From positions 1 through 58,948 of the forward strand of contig JAAZNF010000080.1 of assembly GCA_012798435.1 (NCBI GenBank): a stretch of DNA of 58,948 bases, given 5' to 3'. The position numbers were made by a program, and so were the translations under genes. Source of the stretch: Myxococcales bacterium (lineage in GTDB: Bacteria; Myxococcota; B64-G9). Under the pieces are notes generated by a model. That model did no database searches and was not told the origin of the DNA. It saw nothing but the letters and a program-made list of their open reading frames with translations. Shown here in pieces: positions 52,401 through 58,948 of the stretch; within the stretch, counting starts at the first letter, position 1, and each line of letters begins with the position of its first letter.

Positions 52401-53432
52401 CAGCGGCAGCAGGTACACCCCGCCCGGGTCGGCCGAGGCGATGGCGTAGGACACGCCGTCGCCCACGCCCGCCAGGAAGGGCGCCGCCAGGGGCTGGTTG
52501 AGCGGGTCCTTGCCGAGCGCGAAGGTGTTGCGGATGTGTTTGTAGATGTCGAAGCCGATGCCCGCGGCGAAGATCTTGAGCCGCTCGCCGAAGAACAAGA
52601 AGTCCCCGCCGGCGATCCCCGGCTGCATGTCGGGGAGCTCGGTGGGGAACAGGGCGCTTCCCAGGAGGACTCCGAACACCGCCGTCGGCCCGGTGAAGGA
52701 TGGCAGCGCCCGCGTGCCGCCGGCCGGGTAGGCCGGGTTGCCGAAGAGGTCGCTCTCGGTGACCAGGGTGCGGATGCGCACGTGGTCCGCGTCGGGCTCC
52801 AGGATGTAGTCGTTGCGCACCACGAAGCGCATCTTGACCCCGCCCACCGCCACCAGGGACAGCGCCTCGAGGTAGTTCCCGGCGGGGCCGGTGACCCGGA
52901 TGATGGCCGCCCGCTCCGAGGGTGCCTGCGGCCCGGGACGGGAGGGCTCGGCGGGATCGGCGTAGTCGGCGTTGTCGGGATCGGTCACGTCCAGGATGCA
53001 GGGCGCGTCGCCGCCGGCGCACAGCACCCGCACACTGGGCTCGGGGGCGTTTGGAGAAGCCTTGCAGAAGTCCGGGTGCTTGCGCGGGTCGCCGGCCAGG
53101 CAGATGGCGGGCACGGCCAGGTTGACCACCGGGAACAATTCTGCGAACTGGTCGAGTCCCCGTCCGTCACGGTGCGCCGCGTCCGGACGGTGCCGGTCCG
53201 CGTCCAGCAAGCTCCCGCCGAAGACGCCCGGGCCCACGCTGTTGCCGCGCGCCGGGAAGGCCAGCCGGATGCGGTTGTTCTCGAGCAAAAAGTCGCCGGG
53301 GGTGGCCAGCGCCGCCGGCCCGCCGATGGCCTGGTAGGGGTGCTCGATCACGAAGGCACGGGCGAATGGCTCCTCGGTGCGGCAGCCCGCGGCAGCAAGC
53401 ACCGGAAGCATCCACAAGAAAGCTCTCTTCAT
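49488..53432 (-). CDS. CehA/McbA-like PHP-domain metallohydrolase lipoprotein with Cys-rich inserts
   Basis: The 1314-residue protein starts MKRAFLWMLPVLAAAGCRTE with a lipobox AAGC. About 500 residues of beta-rich sequence come first. A Cys-rich region follows (CTDDAGCASGKC, CASDGDCPAGRRC). The PHP-type hydrolase core has metal-ligand motifs GDFHVHG (His717, His719) and STSDHDF (Asp749-His750-Asp751), the arrangement of CehA/McbA phosphodiesterase or carbaryl hydrolase-like proteins. A second Cys-rich insert follows in the core (CTSDTDC, CTRDTDC). Further down the DTH-type motif (NSDTHQ) completes the metal site, and a C-terminal beta region closes it. Length is two to three times that of CehA. 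It shares a direction with the porin gene upstream and is probably in one unit with it. Confidence 0.82.
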   Translation of the reverse strand: MKRAFLWMLPVLAAAGCRTEEPFARAFVIEHPYQAIGGPAALATPGDFLLENNRIRLAFPARGNSVGPGVFGGSLLDADRHRPDAAHRDGRGLDQFAELFPVVNLAVPAICLAGDPRKHPDFCKASPNAPEPSVRVLCAGGDAPCILDVTDPDNADYADPAEPSRPGPQAPSERAAIIRVTGPAGNYLEALSLVAVGGVKMRFVVRNDYILEPDADHVRIRTLVTESDLFGNPAYPAGGTRALPSFTGPTAVFGVLLGSALFPTELPDMQPGIAGGDFLFFGERLKIFAAGIGFDIYKHIRNTFALGKDPLNQPLAAPFLAGVGDGVSYAIASADPGGVYLLPLYSGAVTAGFSHGAHCHRGACNGTPAQCAHVVDCSGVRSFYFERLFAVGEGDVASAAAPIFRAWKTPLGRLRGHVLDGRSGQPVTRAEVYLFPVPATMEDCRPGGGATSWTGGPERFLSECLEKRFYMGAVSHLRTDRRATDLPEGGFSGELPAGRYYLMAKKQNWPASAVSEIEIVPDGELEVAIGLPPPARVRYQVLDEANRMLPVKITVGQCLPECAGSLGEACTDDAGCASGKCVPAGTGKRCLHDNCPAGEVCDLEAKLCQPQNPCASDGDCPAGRRCEQGACRCPESMAKSALGEPSYPPGLGRYLYAVDGAGTFEIEPGDYDVWFSRGLEYSLDRKRVSVASGMAASVAARLVRQVDTRGWISGDFHVHGQNSYDAVVKHRDRVMAFAGEGVEILSTSDHDFITDLSPYVKEMGLRNWLTTQVGLELTTVELGHFLAFPLAYREWQDGQPVPQNAAIDWTGKVPAELIKEMRALSLLDPAEAVIVVAHPRDSFFGYFEQYGLDPYDPNKVLGSMFEWMPGLVENPLAAPEHFSGGFDALELFNSKRFELIRTPSVREIRDYNLRRAQIQRKADTGSSPEDIERELMEADRGFIKAILERTPAEQQALWNADGSTGCETADYCTSDTDCDTSDGFACRTDISACMKRCTRDTDCAGTPCLDGFCSFSDGDLPCTKHVGEIDEWFRLLDYGVVRTGMGNSDTHQLFTQTEAGCSRNWVRLGNDDPLAAHPRAVARAIKEGKVVASYGPFIELWVDDSAIGETLQVPAGTDRLRLRVRVQSPDWFDIDRVEIYRSGELIHVFTAAGDGLDPASGVDVSGLAVPNPRVINLDAYLDEPVPARDAWYVAVAMGLSGRDLSPVFSEHPYLKLEVGDILSRSFSSIPVPFDLSGALIPRVFRVLPYGVTNPVFVDVDGGGYQAPHPAPAWATDAARAFVRYPSPLAQGASQGDAIRALRHFLTLFERARAR

Positions 53433-53488
53433 GGTCCGACCCGCTTTCTCAGACGAGCCACGTCCATTCATCGGCCGACATGCCGCGC

Positions 53489-54859
53489 TCAGAACTTGAC
53501 CTGGACGAGGCCGAGCACAGCGTCGTTGTCGAGCTCGACACCGTAGCGCTCCTGGCGGTGGATGTAGTTCAGCATCAGCTTGAAGGCCTCGCCGTAGAAG
53601 TAGGCGTTGAGCCCCGCGTTGAGGGTCCACACGTCGCCCTCGTTGTCCAGGTGGACGTTGTCGTCGAGGATGGCGAAGCGCACCGCCGCCTCCAGCTCGA
53701 TCGAGGAGACGGGCATGAGGTAGCCGGCCTGGGCCACCATGCCCCAGCGCTCGGTCTCGCCGGTGCTGCCGCCGGGGAGCGAGGGCGCCGCCTGGGGCAC
53801 GCTCTTCGCCCACAGGGCCTCGGCGTAGAAGCTCAGGCCCTTCCACTTGAGCGACACGTCGGCGCCCGCACCGCGGATCTGTGAGGCCGGGGCGTCGTTG
53901 ACGTAGCCGTTGAGGCCGGCCATGAGCCGCAAGCACCCGCGCTCGTGATCGGCCTCGGTCCGCCCGATCTCGCCCAGGTTGCCGGTGAGGCGCACCACGT
54001 ACAGCAGGCCGTCCGAGAGGTTGCCCACGCTGAAGTTGGGCAGGCCGTTGTAAGCGCCCACGTCCACGCCGAAGGGTCCGAGGCGGCCGCCGACGGTGAT
54101 GCCGACCTGCCGGTCGAGATCGAGCATCAGGGTGTCGGTGGCGCGCTCCATGGTGACCCACAGGGGCCGGTCCATGAACTGCAAGCTCCCCGAGGAGGCG
54201 AGCAAGAGGCGTGAGAAGGGCGGCTTGCCGGCGCCAGCACGGACGTAGGCGTACGGCACCGGGCGGTAGGTGAGGTGCGCCTCGGACAGCGCGTTGCCGC
54301 CGCTCTCCTTGTCGATGAGCTCGGCCTCGAGCTCGTACTCCACGTTCTTCAGGACGTGGCCCTCCAGGCCCATCCGGGCGCGCACCAGGCGGAAGCCGTC
54401 GCGGTTCATGAGATCGCCGTTTTCGATGATGGAGTCGGCGCCGACCACGCCGCCGAGGAGCTGCACCCGGCCATGGAAGTTGAGCGTGAAGTCGCCGCGT
54501 ATAAACATCGGCTTCGCGTACACCGTCTTGCCATCGGGGCCGATCTCGACGGGCGGTTCGATGATCTCGCCGGCCTTCTTCCACCCCTCGGGCGGAGGCG
54601 CGGCCGGAGCGTTCGGGTCGCCAGTCGCCGCCTCGTCCCTGGTGCCCTCGACCGGGGCGGGAGGTGTGTTCACCACGCCGGCGGGCTTCCAGTTGGCGGG
54701 AGGCGGGACGTCCGGGGGCGGCGGGTTTTCCTCTTCCGCCGGCTTCTTCTTCTCCGGCGTGGCGGGGGTATCGTCGGCGCGGCCTTGTGCGGGCGGGAAG
54801 GCGAAGAGGGCGAGCGCGAGAAGCCCCCAGAACCCAAAGAACCCGGTACGTGGTGTCAT
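53489..54859 (-). CDS. Phosphate-selective-type porin (OprO/OprP-like)
   Basis: The 456-residue protein has a signal peptide (GFFGFWGLLALALFAFPPAQ, then GRADD). A Pro-rich segment of about 80 residues carries a repeated PPANWKPAG / PPEGWKKAG motif. The barrel (about 110-456) begins with FTLNFHGRVQLLGGVV and includes AYVRAGAGKPPFSRL and MLNYIHRQERYG, with a C-terminal LVQVKF ending in Phe. The pattern fits OprO/P-like porins, which pass anions. The ATG follows TGGAGGG with good spacing. The 137-bp gap to the divergent GH5 gene must hold promoters for both sides. Confidence 0.85.
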   Translation of the reverse strand: MTPRTGFFGFWGLLALALFAFPPAQGRADDTPATPEKKKPAEEENPPPPDVPPPANWKPAGVVNTPPAPVEGTRDEAATGDPNAPAAPPPEGWKKAGEIIEPPVEIGPDGKTVYAKPMFIRGDFTLNFHGRVQLLGGVVGADSIIENGDLMNRDGFRLVRARMGLEGHVLKNVEYELEAELIDKESGGNALSEAHLTYRPVPYAYVRAGAGKPPFSRLLLASSGSLQFMDRPLWVTMERATDTLMLDLDRQVGITVGGRLGPFGVDVGAYNGLPNFSVGNLSDGLLYVVRLTGNLGEIGRTEADHERGCLRLMAGLNGYVNDAPASQIRGAGADVSLKWKGLSFYAEALWAKSVPQAAPSLPGGSTGETERWGMVAQAGYLMPVSSIELEAAVRFAILDDNVHLDNEGDVWTLNAGLNAYFYGEAFKLMLNYIHRQERYGVELDNDAVLGLVQVKF

Positions 54860-54967
54860 GGAACCCTCCAGGGAAATAGTCCCCGATGACTTTACGATCG
54901 CCCTGGCACGGCGGCAAGGGCTTTTCGGTTCACGCCTTGAACCCGGGGGCCTGTTGCGGGTAAGTAA

Positions 54968-54980
54968 GGGGACAATCCCC
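54968..54980 (+). promoter_or_regulatory. Small hairpin just before the GH5 ribosome-binding site
   Basis: GGGGA-CAA-TCCCC is a perfect 5-bp stem with a 3-nt loop, ending 1 bp before AAGGAGG. It partly resembles the intergenic motif but is not a copy. It may stabilise or restrict the message start. Confidence 0.35.
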
Positions 54981-54996
54981 GAAGGAGGTCGCTGCC

Positions 54997-57234
54997 ATGA
55001 AGCGTCTGTGCTGGCTCTCGCTTTCGCTTTCGCTCTTGGCCCTGGCGGGATGCTTGGACGGAAGCGCGCCGTTCTCGAAGGCCCCACCGCTGGAGCGGCT
55101 GGTGCCCGAGCGGGACTACTTGCGGGATGGCCATGGGCGTTATCTCTTTTTCCACGGCGTGAACGTGGCCGGGAGCACCAAGCTCCCCTACACCATCGGG
55201 CAGGACGGCGTGCCCAGCTACGTGGGCCGGCCCTTCCCGCTGGAGGAGGCCGAGGCGCGCTTTTCGCAGATCCGCTCTCTCGGCTTCGACGCTATCCGGC
55301 TGCTGCTCATCTGGGAGGCCATCGAGCCCACCGGCCGCGGCGTGTACGACGAGGCCTACCTCGACTACATCCGCGAGATTGTCCAGGCCGCCGGCCGCCA
55401 CGGCATCATGGTGCTGCTCGACATGCACCAGGACATGTTCAGCCGGCACCTCGTGGCGCGCTACAACAACAAGCCGAAGTACGGCAAGCCTGGCGAGATC
55501 GGCTACATGCTCCAGGCGCTGGTGCCCGATCCCGACACCAGCGAGTACAACGACACCGTTCAGGGAGACGGCGCGCCGCGCTGGGCGGTCCAGGCGTGCC
55601 TGCCGGAGAAGGACATGAATTCGCCGCGCTGGGGCATCCCGCGCATCCTGTCCGGGCTGGATCAGCCGGCGGTAGACAACCTCATCGCCCTCTTCGACAA
55701 GCTGTCCGGGGGCGGGGGCGGTCCGGTGCCCGACTGGATCGGGGCCTTCGTGACGGGCCTGCCGGGGAAGTTCCCGGCCCACGAGACCTGCGACGTGCTG
55801 CCCTTCACCAACTGGGGCCTGGCCATGACGCTCAGTCTGGACGTGGCGCGCGCCTTCGGCTGCTTCTTCGCTGGCGACGCGCTGTTCCCCGACCTCACCA
55901 TCGAGGGGCAGAGCGTGAGGGACTACCTGCAGGACGCCTACGCCGCCTCCTGGGCGCGCGTGGCGGAGAAGGTGGCCGACCTGCCGAACGTGCTCGGCTA
56001 CGACATCATGAACGAGCCGTCGGGCAACTTCATCGTGCTGGCGGCACTGGGTGGGCTGATGCAGGCCGGGGCGGCCAGCGGGGCCCACGACGTGCTGGTG
56101 AGCTTGCTCGGGCCGGAGACCGGCGAGCTGGTGTTCCGCGCCGTGCTGGACCTGCGCCTGCTGCCGCCGGACACCAGCGAGGAGACGCTGCGCGAGTTCG
56201 GGGTGTACGGCATGGACGTGCTCACCGCCCTCACCATGAACTTCGGCTTCTCGGACAAATACCTCAGGCCCTTCTACGAGCGGGTGGGGCGGGCCATCCT
56301 GGAGAAGGACCCGGACGCCACCATCTTCATCGAGAACGCGCTGGGCGTCGAGATGCTGCTCTCCGGCCTCGGTGGCGCCAACGGCGGGCTGGCGGGGATG
56401 TGGGAGCAGCCCATGACGCGGCCGGCGGGGATTGAGCGCCTCGCCTTCGCTCCGCACTGGTACGCCGACATCTACCCCTTCTTCGGCTTCAACATGTCGC
56501 CGCGCCAGTTCGCCCCCGAGGAGGTGCGCTACCGCGACTACCGGTCCCCGCTGGAGGGGGCGCGTTCCCTTGCCGACTACGCGCTGGGCAAGGTACCTGT
56601 GGTGTTCGGGGAGTTCGGCACCTACTTCAACTTCAACGGCGGGGCGGAGGCCTCGGAGGCGCAAGGGTACGCGGTGTCGGCCCACATCCTGGACAACTAC
56701 TTCGAGGCCTTCGAGGGGATGTTCCAGAGCCGCATCATGTGGTGCTACACGCCGGACAACGACCCGGCCCGCGGCGACGGCTGGAACCACGAGGACTTCT
56801 CCATCCTCGACTGGCACGTCTCCGGGGGGTTGCGGGGCGTGCCGCGCGCCGAGGCCGCCTGGTCGCGGCCCCACGCGCGGGCGCTGGCGGGAAAGCCGGT
56901 GTCCACGCACTACTTCTCGCCGCTGCACTACTTCGACCCGGAAAAGGGGCGCGTGAACCCGGTGGGCGAGTTCGAGGTGCGATACGCGAGCCAGGAGAGC
57001 CGCGCGCCCTCGGAGATCGTGGTGCCGCCGGGCGTCTATCCGGACGGGTTCTACGTGTGGGTGTCCGACGGCGAGTGCGCCTATGATCCAAAGAGCGCCA
57101 CGCTGTTCCACTGGCCTTCGCGCGACGAGCCAGGGATCGAACATTGGCTGCGGATCCGGGCGCCGCTTCCCGGCGAGCCGGCGCGGGGGTGGAAGTACTT
57201 CTTCCAGGGCGCGCGCTCTCTCGAGGCTCGTTGA
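54997..57234 (+). CDS. Endoglycoceramidase-like GH5 glycoside hydrolase lipoprotein
   Basis: The 745-residue protein has a lipoprotein signal ending LALAGC (Cys 19). The core follows the endoglycoceramidase type of GH5: DGHGRYLFFHGVNVAGSTK, GFDAIRLLLIWEAIEPTGRG, MVLLDMHQDMFSRH, then GDGAPRWA before an insert. The probable acid/base is Glu340 in DIMNEPSG and the nucleophile Glu539 in VVFGEFGTYF, both in family positions. A C-terminal beta-sandwich of about 150 residues follows. Endoglycoceramidases cut the bond between the sugar chain and ceramide in glycosphingolipids; activity here is inferred. It is longer than the 480-residue model enzymes because of inserts around residues 220-300. The start follows AAGGAGG. 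Confidence 0.87.
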   Translation: MKRLCWLSLSLSLLALAGCLDGSAPFSKAPPLERLVPERDYLRDGHGRYLFFHGVNVAGSTKLPYTIGQDGVPSYVGRPFPLEEAEARFSQIRSLGFDAIRLLLIWEAIEPTGRGVYDEAYLDYIREIVQAAGRHGIMVLLDMHQDMFSRHLVARYNNKPKYGKPGEIGYMLQALVPDPDTSEYNDTVQGDGAPRWAVQACLPEKDMNSPRWGIPRILSGLDQPAVDNLIALFDKLSGGGGGPVPDWIGAFVTGLPGKFPAHETCDVLPFTNWGLAMTLSLDVARAFGCFFAGDALFPDLTIEGQSVRDYLQDAYAASWARVAEKVADLPNVLGYDIMNEPSGNFIVLAALGGLMQAGAASGAHDVLVSLLGPETGELVFRAVLDLRLLPPDTSEETLREFGVYGMDVLTALTMNFGFSDKYLRPFYERVGRAILEKDPDATIFIENALGVEMLLSGLGGANGGLAGMWEQPMTRPAGIERLAFAPHWYADIYPFFGFNMSPRQFAPEEVRYRDYRSPLEGARSLADYALGKVPVVFGEFGTYFNFNGGAEASEAQGYAVSAHILDNYFEAFEGMFQSRIMWCYTPDNDPARGDGWNHEDFSILDWHVSGGLRGVPRAEAAWSRPHARALAGKPVSTHYFSPLHYFDPEKGRVNPVGEFEVRYASQESRAPSEIVVPPGVYPDGFYVWVSDGECAYDPKSATLFHWPSRDEPGIEHWLRIRAPLPGEPARGWKYFFQGARSLEAR

Positions 57235-57248
57235 GGGAGGGAGACGCC

Positions 57249-58682
57249 ATGAACCATCATCACGCCGTGTCTTCTGACAAGGGTCATCTCGCTCGCGGAT
57301 CCAAATCTGGCGCGCCCGACCGCGGGGCCGAAAGAGCCAGCGCGGGCGGGATCGCGATAATAGGGGTCTTCCAAGAGCACGCCATGGTTCTTGCCGTGTT
57401 TTGCGCGCTGGCGCTGTCCCCGTTGGTGAGAGCTTCGGACCTCGAGCTCAAGGTCGATCTGCAGAACCTTTTCTTGTTCCGTTCTGACTCCGACTTCGAT
57501 CGATCGGCGCCGCGTTACGACGAGAACGGTCAGACCGTCGGAGCCTTTGCCACCCTCTTCCGCCCACGAGCGCTGTGGCGCATCACGGACAATCTACGCA
57601 TCGTCTACGAGGCGGAGCTCGGGCTCAACTTCTGGAGCAAGCAGAACCCCGACGTGCAGGACCCGCAGGATCCGGCGGTGTTCGTGCTCAAGCACCGTGA
57701 AGTCTTCGCCGAGGGAGAAATCGGGCCCACGGGGATCAAGGCGGGCTACGTCCGGACGCAGGATCCCACCGGGCTATTCCTCAACCACTGGATCGGGACG
57801 GCGCAATCGAGCTGGGCGCTTGGCGAGGAGGGGCGGGAGCGGCTGTTGTTGCTTGTGGGGCAGGTGCCGGACCAGACCTTCGAGGGCATCGACGTCCGCG
57901 ATAACAACTTCGCGCACGACACCTGGGTGGCGGCGGCGCAGTACGAGCGGCGCTGGGACGGGACGGCGCTGACCGGCGGGCTCTACTACCTGTACGACGC
58001 GAGCCGGGTGGATCACGCGCGCTGGCGGGTGTGCCCGACCCTGCGGCTGAAGATCGGCGAGGAGGCGTTCTGGGGCTCGCTGGATGCGATGCTGCAAGCG
58101 GGAGAGAACCAGAACGACGTCCTCGGGGGCGGCTGGTCGCGCACGGTCGCCTGGGCGGCGCAGGGGCACCTGGAGTGGAGATCGGAGCGCTGGGGGGTTT
58201 GGCTCAACGCGCTCGCGCTCAGCCCGGACGACGCCTACGCGCACAACCGGACCGACCACGCGTTCCTCTCCTCGGCAAAATCGATGAGCGCGACGCTCAT
58301 GCTCACCGAGGACGAGATTCGGGACTGGTACGACAACGTGGATGAGCGCATGTCGGTGTTCGAGGGCGGTTTCTACCGCAACCGAGCGGGGTACTTCGTG
58401 GCCGACGTCAAGGTGGACTGGGTGGCCTCGGACTGGCTCGCGCCCGCGGCCATCCTGGGCGTCGCGACGGTGCTCAAGCCCGAAAACGCGCTCGACGGGG
58501 CGCTGGTTGGCATCGAGGGCGACATTCAGCTTGCCTTCAAGTGGGGCGAGAACGTCGAACTTCTGGCCTCAGGCGGCTTGCTTTGGCCAGGCGCGGCCGG
58601 CGCGGCCTTCCTGAATGGCATCGACCGGGACGCCAGGAGCCCCATCTTCATGGCCGAGCTTTCCCTTCGCCTCCACGACTGA
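57249..58682 (+). CDS. Outer-membrane beta-barrel protein
   Basis: The 477-residue protein, 14 bp after the GH5 gene, has a barrel-like pattern with Trp/Tyr-rich alternating strands (for example FRPRALWRITDNLRIVYEAE, WGVWLNALALS). It ends MAELSLRLHD, without the usual terminal Phe. The strong GGGAGGGAG site is in front of ATG 57249. A normal signal peptide only appears 45 residues later (MVLAVFCALALSPLVRA, from ATG 57384), where the ribosome site is weak. So either the signal has a long leader or the second ATG is used. The family is not recognised. The place in a GH5 unit suggests glycan or lipid uptake. Confidence 0.75.
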   Translation: MNHHHAVSSDKGHLARGSKSGAPDRGAERASAGGIAIIGVFQEHAMVLAVFCALALSPLVRASDLELKVDLQNLFLFRSDSDFDRSAPRYDENGQTVGAFATLFRPRALWRITDNLRIVYEAELGLNFWSKQNPDVQDPQDPAVFVLKHREVFAEGEIGPTGIKAGYVRTQDPTGLFLNHWIGTAQSSWALGEEGRERLLLLVGQVPDQTFEGIDVRDNNFAHDTWVAAAQYERRWDGTALTGGLYYLYDASRVDHARWRVCPTLRLKIGEEAFWGSLDAMLQAGENQNDVLGGGWSRTVAWAAQGHLEWRSERWGVWLNALALSPDDAYAHNRTDHAFLSSAKSMSATLMLTEDEIRDWYDNVDERMSVFEGGFYRNRAGYFVADVKVDWVASDWLAPAAILGVATVLKPENALDGALVGIEGDIQLAFKWGENVELLASGGLLWPGAAGAAFLNGIDRDARSPIFMAELSLRLHD

Positions 58683-58948
58683 AGGGCCAGCCCTTTTGTT
58701 TTGTGAAACCCATCGGGCATCGGGGACAGCCCCCTGGGTTTTGTTTTTACTGGGGAATCCGGCGGTGGTGGTTGAACGCCGCCGTTTAGCCGAAAGCCGG
58801 CCGGCCTTTCGCTGCTTTTTCTTCTTCGGTTCTTGTCTGGTCTTTTAACTTCTTGCCGCGGATGAACTCGTACTGACCCGGATCTGGCCGCCTGCCTCTT
58901 TTACTCCTGCGCTTTCATTCCGCCAATGACAGATCCCCCCACTCGCCC
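58683..58948. other. Right-edge intergenic stretch
   Basis: No confident gene is seen. On the minus strand a 40-codon frame ending near 58788 encodes QYEFIRGKKLKDQTR and a charged tail, but it lacks a start codon, so it is only noted. The motif copy at 58722 lies here. Confidence 0.35.
58722..58734 (+). repeat. Intergenic GGGGACAGGCCCC-related motif, copy 8
   Basis: Reads GGGGACAGCCCCC, one base off the common form, 40 bp past the last barrel gene. Confidence 0.55.

Noticed and set aside
49524-53546. Plus-strand frame of about 1340 codons opposite the CehA-like gene
   Set aside because: The product is compositionally biased (Ala/Gly/Val/Arg with many His) and has no domain, whereas the minus strand encodes a lipoprotein signal and metal motifs.
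53433-54917. Extension of the CehA-like frame upstream to about 1800 codons
   Set aside because: The extra part runs through the porin gene in another frame. A lipoprotein signal begins exactly at 53432.

Overview
The window is a high-GC chromosomal segment that carries a complete bacterial replication-origin neighbourhood. The set suggests a deltaproteobacterial or Myxococcota-type organism: rpmH-rnpA-yidD-yidC-jag-mnmE-mnmG-rsmG-parA-parB-bactofilin-hflX run leftward, and dnaA-dnaN-recF run rightward. Consistent with that lineage are a bactofilin beside ParAB, MopE-like calcium/copper-type motifs, Cys-rich secreted lipoproteins, a PilZ-FHA protein and many outer-membrane proteins. No rRNA, tRNA, insertion sequence or CRISPR array was recognised. 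The lineage is an inference from gene content, not a database match.

Left flank (0.2-6.9 kb): a secreted CocE-type hydrolase lipoprotein on the minus strand. Divergent from it is a three-gene run of a GspE/PilB-type ATPase, a Ycf46-like AAA+ ATPase and a PilZ-FHA protein. Origin block (7-22.2 kb): genes diverge from about 18.1-18.3 kb. An unusually AT-rich dnaA-dnaN spacer, DnaA-box-like sites and two 16-bp parS-type palindromes inside the two ends of mnmG mark the origin and centromere. The ribosomal protein L34 leader can fold so that its ribosome-binding site is paired. hflX appears to start at a non-standard ATC codon.

Middle (22-35.7 kb): a sodium:solute symporter translationally coupled to recF, an Asp/Glu-rich small protein, and a PLP enzyme with a DUF1611/DgcN-like P-loop protein. 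Then come a thioesterase-NatA-NatB-like ABC run, a lipoprotein coupled to a TrmB-like regulator, a two-gene lysine-to-glutamate saccharopine pathway (LKR plus SDH, overlapping by 4 bp), and a class II aldolase.

Right part (35.8-58.7 kb): a 1429-residue secreted Cys-rich protein with six MopE-like acidic motifs and 22 tandem 23-residue repeats, each holding a DnaJ-type CxxCxGxG motif. It is followed by a hexapeptide-repeat protein, a membrane glycosyltransferase-like protein and a 1399-residue dehydratase-activase fusion. Last is a divergent cluster of five exported proteins: three predicted outer-membrane barrels, a CehA/McbA-like PHP-domain lipoprotein and an endoglycoceramidase-like GH5 lipoprotein. 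This cluster could act together at the cell surface on a glycolipid-type substrate, but that is inference.

A short motif GGGGACAGGCCCC, in either orientation, recurs eight times and only between genes. Two copies form the core of a perfect 23-bp inverted repeat near 40.2 kb.
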